Origin: Polaromonas sp. JS666
Lineage (GTDB): Bacteria > Pseudomonadota > Gammaproteobacteria > Burkholderiales > Burkholderiaceae_C
Reading direction: 5' to 3'
Assembly (NCBI RefSeq): GCF_000013865.1
Contig: NC_007948.1
Coordinates: 4,092,001 to 4,156,000 of the forward strand
DNA: 64,000 nucleotides
A program made the translations under genes and the position numbers. Below, piece by piece: positions 60,665 to 64,000 of the stretch (positions are counted from its first letter, which is position 1; each line of letters starts with the position of its first letter). The notes below the pieces were generated by a model that saw nothing but the letters and a program-made list of their open reading frames with translations, searched no databases and had not been told where the DNA came from.

Positions 60665-61411
60665 TCAGTAAGTCGAACGCCCGCCCGACAGGTCGAACAC
60701 GGCGCCGGTCGAAAACGAACACTCTTCGGTGGCCAGCCACGTCACCATGGCCGCGACTTCGTCGGGCGTGCCGAAGCGGCCCATCGGGATTTTCGACAGC
60801 ATGAACTGGATGTGTTCCGGTGTCATCTGGTCAAAAATTGGCGTCTTTACCGCAGCCGGTGTCACGCAATTGACGCGCACGCCAGTATCGGCGAGTTCCT
60901 TGCCCAGCGATTTGGTGAGCGCAATCACCGCCGCCTTGCTGGCACTGTAAGCGCTGGCATTGGGATTACCGTCCTTGCCCGCCACCGAGGCGATGTTGAT
61001 GATGCGGCCATAGTTGCGCGTGCGCATGTGCGGCACCACCTCGCGGCAGCAAAAGAAAAGCCCATTCAGGTTGACCTGCTGCACTTGCATCCATTGCTCG
61101 GGCGGGTAGTCCCACAGCTTCACGTTCGGGCCGGTGATGCCGGCCGAGTTGACCAGCACATCAATGATCGGGTGGTGGGCCACGGTTTGCCGCACGGCCT
61201 GCACCACGCTCGCATGGCTGCCCACATCCACCACAACGGTATGCACGCCCGCGCCGAGTTCGCCTCGGGCCGCCGCCAGCGCCTGCGGGTTGAGGTCCCA
61301 CAGGCTGACCGTGGCGCCCGAAGCCAGCATGCGCTGCGCAATGGCAAAGCCCAGGCCCGCCGCGCCGCCGGTGATCACCGCATGGCGGCCGGCCAGGTCA
61401 AGCTGGTTCAT
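60665..61411 (-). CDS. SDR oxidoreductase 1 of the sugar-acid operon
   Basis: A 248-residue classical SDR. The NAD(P) motif TGGAAGLGFA is near residue 15 and NSAGITG follows. The active-site Ser/Tyr/Lys is in ASVAGKDGNPNASAYSASKAA. It ends with the usual LSGGRSTY. It may oxidise the sugar or the 3-deoxy acid. ATG overlaps the upstream SDR stop (ATGA), and it is 39 bp before the FAH gene. Similar FabG-like enzymes have many roles, so the step is unsure. Confidence 0.92.
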   Translation of the reverse strand: MNQLDLAGRHAVITGGAAGLGFAIAQRMLASGATVSLWDLNPQALAAARGELGAGVHTVVVDVGSHASVVQAVRQTVAHHPIIDVLVNSAGITGPNVKLWDYPPEQWMQVQQVNLNGLFFCCREVVPHMRTRNYGRIINIASVAGKDGNPNASAYSASKAAVIALTKSLGKELADTGVRVNCVTPAAVKTPIFDQMTPEHIQFMLSKIPMGRFGTPDEVAAMVTWLATEECSFSTGAVFDLSGGRSTY

Positions 61412-62139
61412 ATGGTCATGCCGCCGTCGATGGCATAGGACTGCCCGGTCACAAAGGCCGATTCGTCACTGGCCAGAAACACCACCAGCGGCGCAATTTC
61501 ATGGGCCTGTGCAAGTCGCCCCATGGGCTGGCGCGCCACGAAGTTTTTCCGCGCCTCGGCGGGGTCTTCAAACACATTGATGCGGTCCTGCAGCGAAGGG
61601 GTGTCGACCGTACCGGGGCAAATGGCATTGCAGCGCACACCCTGCGTCACGAAGTCGGCGGCCACGCATTTCGTGAGGCCGGTCACCGCGGCCTTGGAGG
61701 CGCCATAGACAAAGCGGTTCGGCAGGCCCTTGAAGCCGCAGACGCTGGCCATGTTGATGATGCTGCCGCCGCCATGGGCCAGCATCTTGGGCAGCACCGC
61801 CTGGATCATCCAGAACTGCGAGCGCACATTGAGGTTGAAGGCAAAGTCCCAGTCTTCGTCGGTGGCCTGCAGGATGGAGCCGGCGTGGACAAAGCCGGCG
61901 CAGTTGAACAGCACGTTGAGCGGTGGCAACGCTGCCGCCAGTTTCTGGATGGCGGCCTTGTCGAGCACATTGAGCGCCGCAGTTTTGATGTTGGGCACGC
62001 CCGCGTAATCGGCGAGCAGTTTCTCATTGACGTCGGTAGCCCACACCTGGGCGCCCTCGGCCGCCATGGCCAGCGCGGTGGCCTTTCCGATGCCCTGTCC
62101 GGCGGCCGTGACCAGTGCGGTTTTTCCCTGGAGTCTCAT
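61408..62139 (-). CDS. SDR oxidoreductase 2 (2-keto-3-deoxy-L-fuconate dehydrogenase-like)
   Basis: A 243-residue SDR with TAAGQGIGKATALAMAAEGA near residue 12, NCAGFVHAGSIL, and the active site ASVCGFKGLPNRFVYGASKAA. Sequence is reminiscent of 2-keto-3-deoxy-L-fuconate dehydrogenases (BDH2-type) that make the diketo acid split by FAH hydrolases. It overlaps SDR 1 by four bases and starts 45 bp after the dehydratase stop. Sugar identity is not determined by sequence. Confidence 0.92.
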   Translation of the reverse strand: MRLQGKTALVTAAGQGIGKATALAMAAEGAQVWATDVNEKLLADYAGVPNIKTAALNVLDKAAIQKLAAALPPLNVLFNCAGFVHAGSILQATDEDWDFAFNLNVRSQFWMIQAVLPKMLAHGGGSIINMASVCGFKGLPNRFVYGASKAAVTGLTKCVAADFVTQGVRCNAICPGTVDTPSLQDRINVFEDPAEARKNFVARQPMGRLAQAHEIAPLVVFLASDESAFVTGQSYAIDGGMTI

Positions 62140-62184
62140 GCTTTTTCCTTGGTTGTTGACGATGGTTGTGATGATTGCGATGAC

Positions 62185-63297
62185 TTACTTGATGGTCACG
62201 TCGGCAAGCTGCCGCTTGCCGATGACGGGCCAGTCCCATTCGATGCCCAGGCCGGGCGTGTCCGGCGGGAAGGCGTAGCCGCCGTCGACGCGGATGCGGC
62301 TGGTCGTGATGTCGTCGAGCTGCGGTATGTACTCGACCCAGGCCGCGTTGGGCACTGCGGCGCACAGGCTCACATGCAGCTCCATCAGGAAGTGCGGACA
62401 CACCGGCACATCAAAGCCCTCGGCCAGATGCGCCACCTTGATCCAGGGCGTGATGCCGCCAATGCGGGCCACGTCGGGCTGGACGATGCTGCAGGCGCCC
62501 TGCTCCAGGTATTCGCGGAACTGGCTGAGGTGGTACATCGACTCGCCCACCGCCACCGGAATGGCCGTGTGTTCACGCAAATGCCGGTGGCCGGAGATGT
62601 TTTCCGCGGGCAGCGGCTCTTCCAGCCAGGCGAGGTCCAGCGCGGCAAAAGCCGCCGCCCGGCGCACGGCTTCGGGGCGGTTGAAGCCCTGGTTCGCATC
62701 GGTCATGATGTCGAACCCCGCACCGACCGCCTCGCGCACCTTGGACAGGCGCGCCACGTCCTCGCTGACATGCGGCCGGCCGACCTTGATCTTGGCGCCC
62801 TTGAAACCCTCGGCCTTGGCGGCCAGCGTCTGGTCCACCAGTTCGTCCGCGCTCAGGTGCAGCCAGCCGCCTTCGGTGGTGTAGACCGGCACCCGCGGCT
62901 GCGCGCCACCCAGCAATTGCCACAAGGGCAGGCCCTGGCTGCGGGCGCGCCAGTCCCACAGCGCGGTGTCCACGCAGGCCAGCGCCAGGCTGGTGATGGC
63001 CCCGACGGCGGTGGCATGGGTATGGAAAAACAGGTCTTTCCAGATCGCTTCAATCAGCAGCGGGTTGCGGCCCAGCAGGCGCGGCGCCAGGTGGTCGTGC
63101 AGCAAGGCCATCACCGATGAGCCGCCGGTGCCAATGGTGTACGCATAACCGGTGCCCTCCACGCCATCGCTGCAGCGCAAGGTGAGCAGCAGCGTCTCCT
63201 GCGTCACAAAGGACTGGATGGCATCGGTGCGCACGACCTTGGGCGGCAAATTGACCTGCCGCAGGCGGATGGATTCGATCGTTACTTCCGGTTTCAT
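62185..63297 (-). CDS. Enolase-superfamily acid-sugar dehydratase (mandelate racemase-like)
   Basis: A 370-residue MR/MLE-family enzyme. The KxK catalytic pair is in KGAKIKVGRP. Metal ligands are in IMTDANQG, LEEPLP and VGESMY, and the MR-type His is in CPHFLMELHVSL. This set fits an acid-sugar dehydratase of the MR subgroup rather than a cycloisomerase. It is the promoter-proximal gene of the operon and should start the pathway by dehydrating an aldonic acid. The exact sugar acid is unknown. Confidence 0.9.
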   Translation of the reverse strand: MKPEVTIESIRLRQVNLPPKVVRTDAIQSFVTQETLLLTLRCSDGVEGTGYAYTIGTGGSSVMALLHDHLAPRLLGRNPLLIEAIWKDLFFHTHATAVGAITSLALACVDTALWDWRARSQGLPLWQLLGGAQPRVPVYTTEGGWLHLSADELVDQTLAAKAEGFKGAKIKVGRPHVSEDVARLSKVREAVGAGFDIMTDANQGFNRPEAVRRAAAFAALDLAWLEEPLPAENISGHRHLREHTAIPVAVGESMYHLSQFREYLEQGACSIVQPDVARIGGITPWIKVAHLAEGFDVPVCPHFLMELHVSLCAAVPNAAWVEYIPQLDDITTSRIRVDGGYAFPPDTPGLGIEWDWPVIGKRQLADVTIK

Positions 63298-63339
63298 GGT
63301 GCAGAAGGGTATCCAGGGTTATTCGCGGTTATTCAGGTC

Positions 63340-63352
63340 GGTTATTCAGGTC
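63340..63352. repeat. 13-bp tandem duplication upstream of the dehydratase gene
   Basis: GGTTATTCAGGTC occurs at 63327-63339 and again directly at 63340-63352, after a partial GGTTATTC at 63317. It lies in the leader region of the sugar-acid operon. Confidence 0.6.
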
Positions 63353-63410
63353 ATGAACGGTATTACAGGGTTTAGCCGGATGCCACCGCCGGTGGATTCA
63401 TGGGATTATC

Positions 63411-63435
63411 AATTGGCCTTACCACTTGTCCAATT
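63411..63435. promoter_or_regulatory. Candidate FadR-type operator between divergent operons
   Basis: AATTGG-N13-CCAATT is a long inverted repeat with TTACCACTTG inside, between the divergent dehydratase operon and the GntR gene. FadR-subfamily GntR regulators often bind such palindromes over their own promoter. Confidence 0.5.
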
Positions 63436-63469
63436 CTGGCTAACCCTTAATTTCGCCGCCAAAGCCCGC

Positions 63470-64000
63470 ATGCCCATACAAACCGTCGAACCGCAACGCC
63501 TGTACCGCCAGATTGCCGAGCAATTGCGCTCGCTGATCAGCAAGGGCGAGTTTGCGGCTGGCAAACGCCTGCCGGCTGAGCGCGACCTGGCCAAGCAACT
63601 GGGCGTGAGCCGCCCTTCCGTGCGTGAAGCACTGATCGCACTGGAGGTGGAAGGCTGGGTCGAAGTGCGCACCGGCTCCGGCGTTTACGTGCTGGACCGG
63701 TCGAACCAGGTTCAGCGGAAAAACGGGCCGCAGATTGCGTCGACCGAATGGGGACCGCTGGAACTCATCCGGGCGCGCCGCGTGGTGGAAGGCGAAATTG
63801 CCTCCATGGCCGCCGTCCAGGCCAAACGCAAAGACATTGACGCGATGCGCAAAGCCATAGACGCCATGAAAAGCGATGCCGGGCGCGGCGTGCTGCCGCT
63901 CGAAGGCGACCGGGCATTTCATACCGCGATCGTCGAGGCCTGCGGCAACGTGGTGCTGATCGAAACCGTCCAGAGTTTCTGGGATTCGCGCCGCGGCCCG
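63470..64000 (+). CDS. GntR-family regulator, FadR subgroup, 3' end outside window
   Basis: The frame starts at ATG 63470 and runs past the window end (177 codons visible). The GntR winged HTH is at residues 8-75 (LYRQIAEQLRSLISKGEF, AERDLAKQLGVSRPSVREAL, GSGVYV). The start of an all-helical FCD ligand domain follows, with the RARRVVEGEIA motif and metal-site-like DRAFHTAIVEACGN. It is divergent from the sugar-acid operon and very likely its repressor, released by a pathway intermediate. Confidence 0.92.
   Translation, partial: MPIQTVEPQRLYRQIAEQLRSLISKGEFAAGKRLPAERDLAKQLGVSRPSVREALIALEVEGWVEVRTGSGVYVLDRSNQVQRKNGPQIASTEWGPLELIRARRVVEGEIASMAAVQAKRKDIDAMRKAIDAMKSDAGRGVLPLEGDRAFHTAIVEACGNVVLIETVQSFWDSRRGP

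Noticed and set aside
1..64000. CRISPR arrays, tRNA and rRNA genes, intact IS elements, prophage structural genes
   Set aside because: I looked for regularly spaced repeats, cloverleaf-like T-loop sequence (GGTTCGAATC type) and full transposase frames and found none. Only remnants of mobile genes are present.

Overview
The window looks like chromosomal DNA of a betaproteobacterium of the family Comamonadaceae, most like Polaromonas, Rhodoferax or Variovorax. This is inferred from the high GC content, the gene families and their order (NDUFA9-like gene / GST / NIPSNAP / cca; otsB-GH15-otsA; gltIJKL), and three copies of a 17-bp GCTAT...ATAGC intergenic palindrome I associate with this family. 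No rRNA, tRNA, CRISPR array or intact insertion sequence was recognised.

Layout. 2-2089: 3' part of a hybrid sensor kinase with two kinase cores. 2259-3848: two unrecognised genes of visibly lower GC, one with a HEPN-like motif. 3986-7167: glutamate/aspartate ABC transporter operon gltIJKL. 7724-12727: LysR regulator, Atm1-type exporter, thioesterase, YdeI-like protein and hemerythrin. 12925-17524: housekeeping-type genes (NDUFA9-like, GST, NIPSNAP, lipoprotein, cca). 17601-21950: trehalose locus otsB / GH15 / otsA. 22037-23226: thioesterase and TetR regulator. 23673-26991: ECF42-type sigma factor with its usual DGPF, VOC and SRPBCC partners. 27185-32316: small metabolic genes, including a disrupted copy of an SDR gene. 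32517-35605: persulfide/sulfide response operon (ArsR-rhodanese, DsrE, persulfide-dioxygenase-like MBL protein, MFS).

35606-38908 is a scrapyard. It holds a decayed tyrosine-integrase fragment, a complete TIR element, an HD protein, a short MreB-like protein, a Vsr endonuclease remnant, a DUF4160-like remnant and an XRE regulator. 38909-46913: polyamine-type ABC transporter plus a three-subunit amine/opine oxidase-like enzyme set, with a divergent IclR regulator. 46920-51830: lysine / 2-aminoadipate catabolism (LysR, DUF1338, aminotransferase, aldehyde dehydrogenase). 51883-59297: beta-oxidation cluster (TetR, acyl-CoA dehydrogenase, fused hydroxyacyl-CoA dehydrogenase/enoyl-CoA hydratase, DUF4442, thiolase) interrupted by a DUF559 gene. 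59771-64000: sugar-acid catabolism (FAH-family hydrolase, two SDRs, enolase-superfamily dehydratase) with a divergent FadR-type regulator cut by the window end.

The most unusual signal is the density of small non-autonomous repeats at gene ends. A 168-bp element (two copies, 4 differences), a 160-bp TIR element (one full and one partial copy), a roughly 300-bp GC-rich repeat (three copies) and CCCTCACCC-type palindromes recur through the window. Several supply the stop codon of the gene they touch, and one sits inside a decayed SDR gene.
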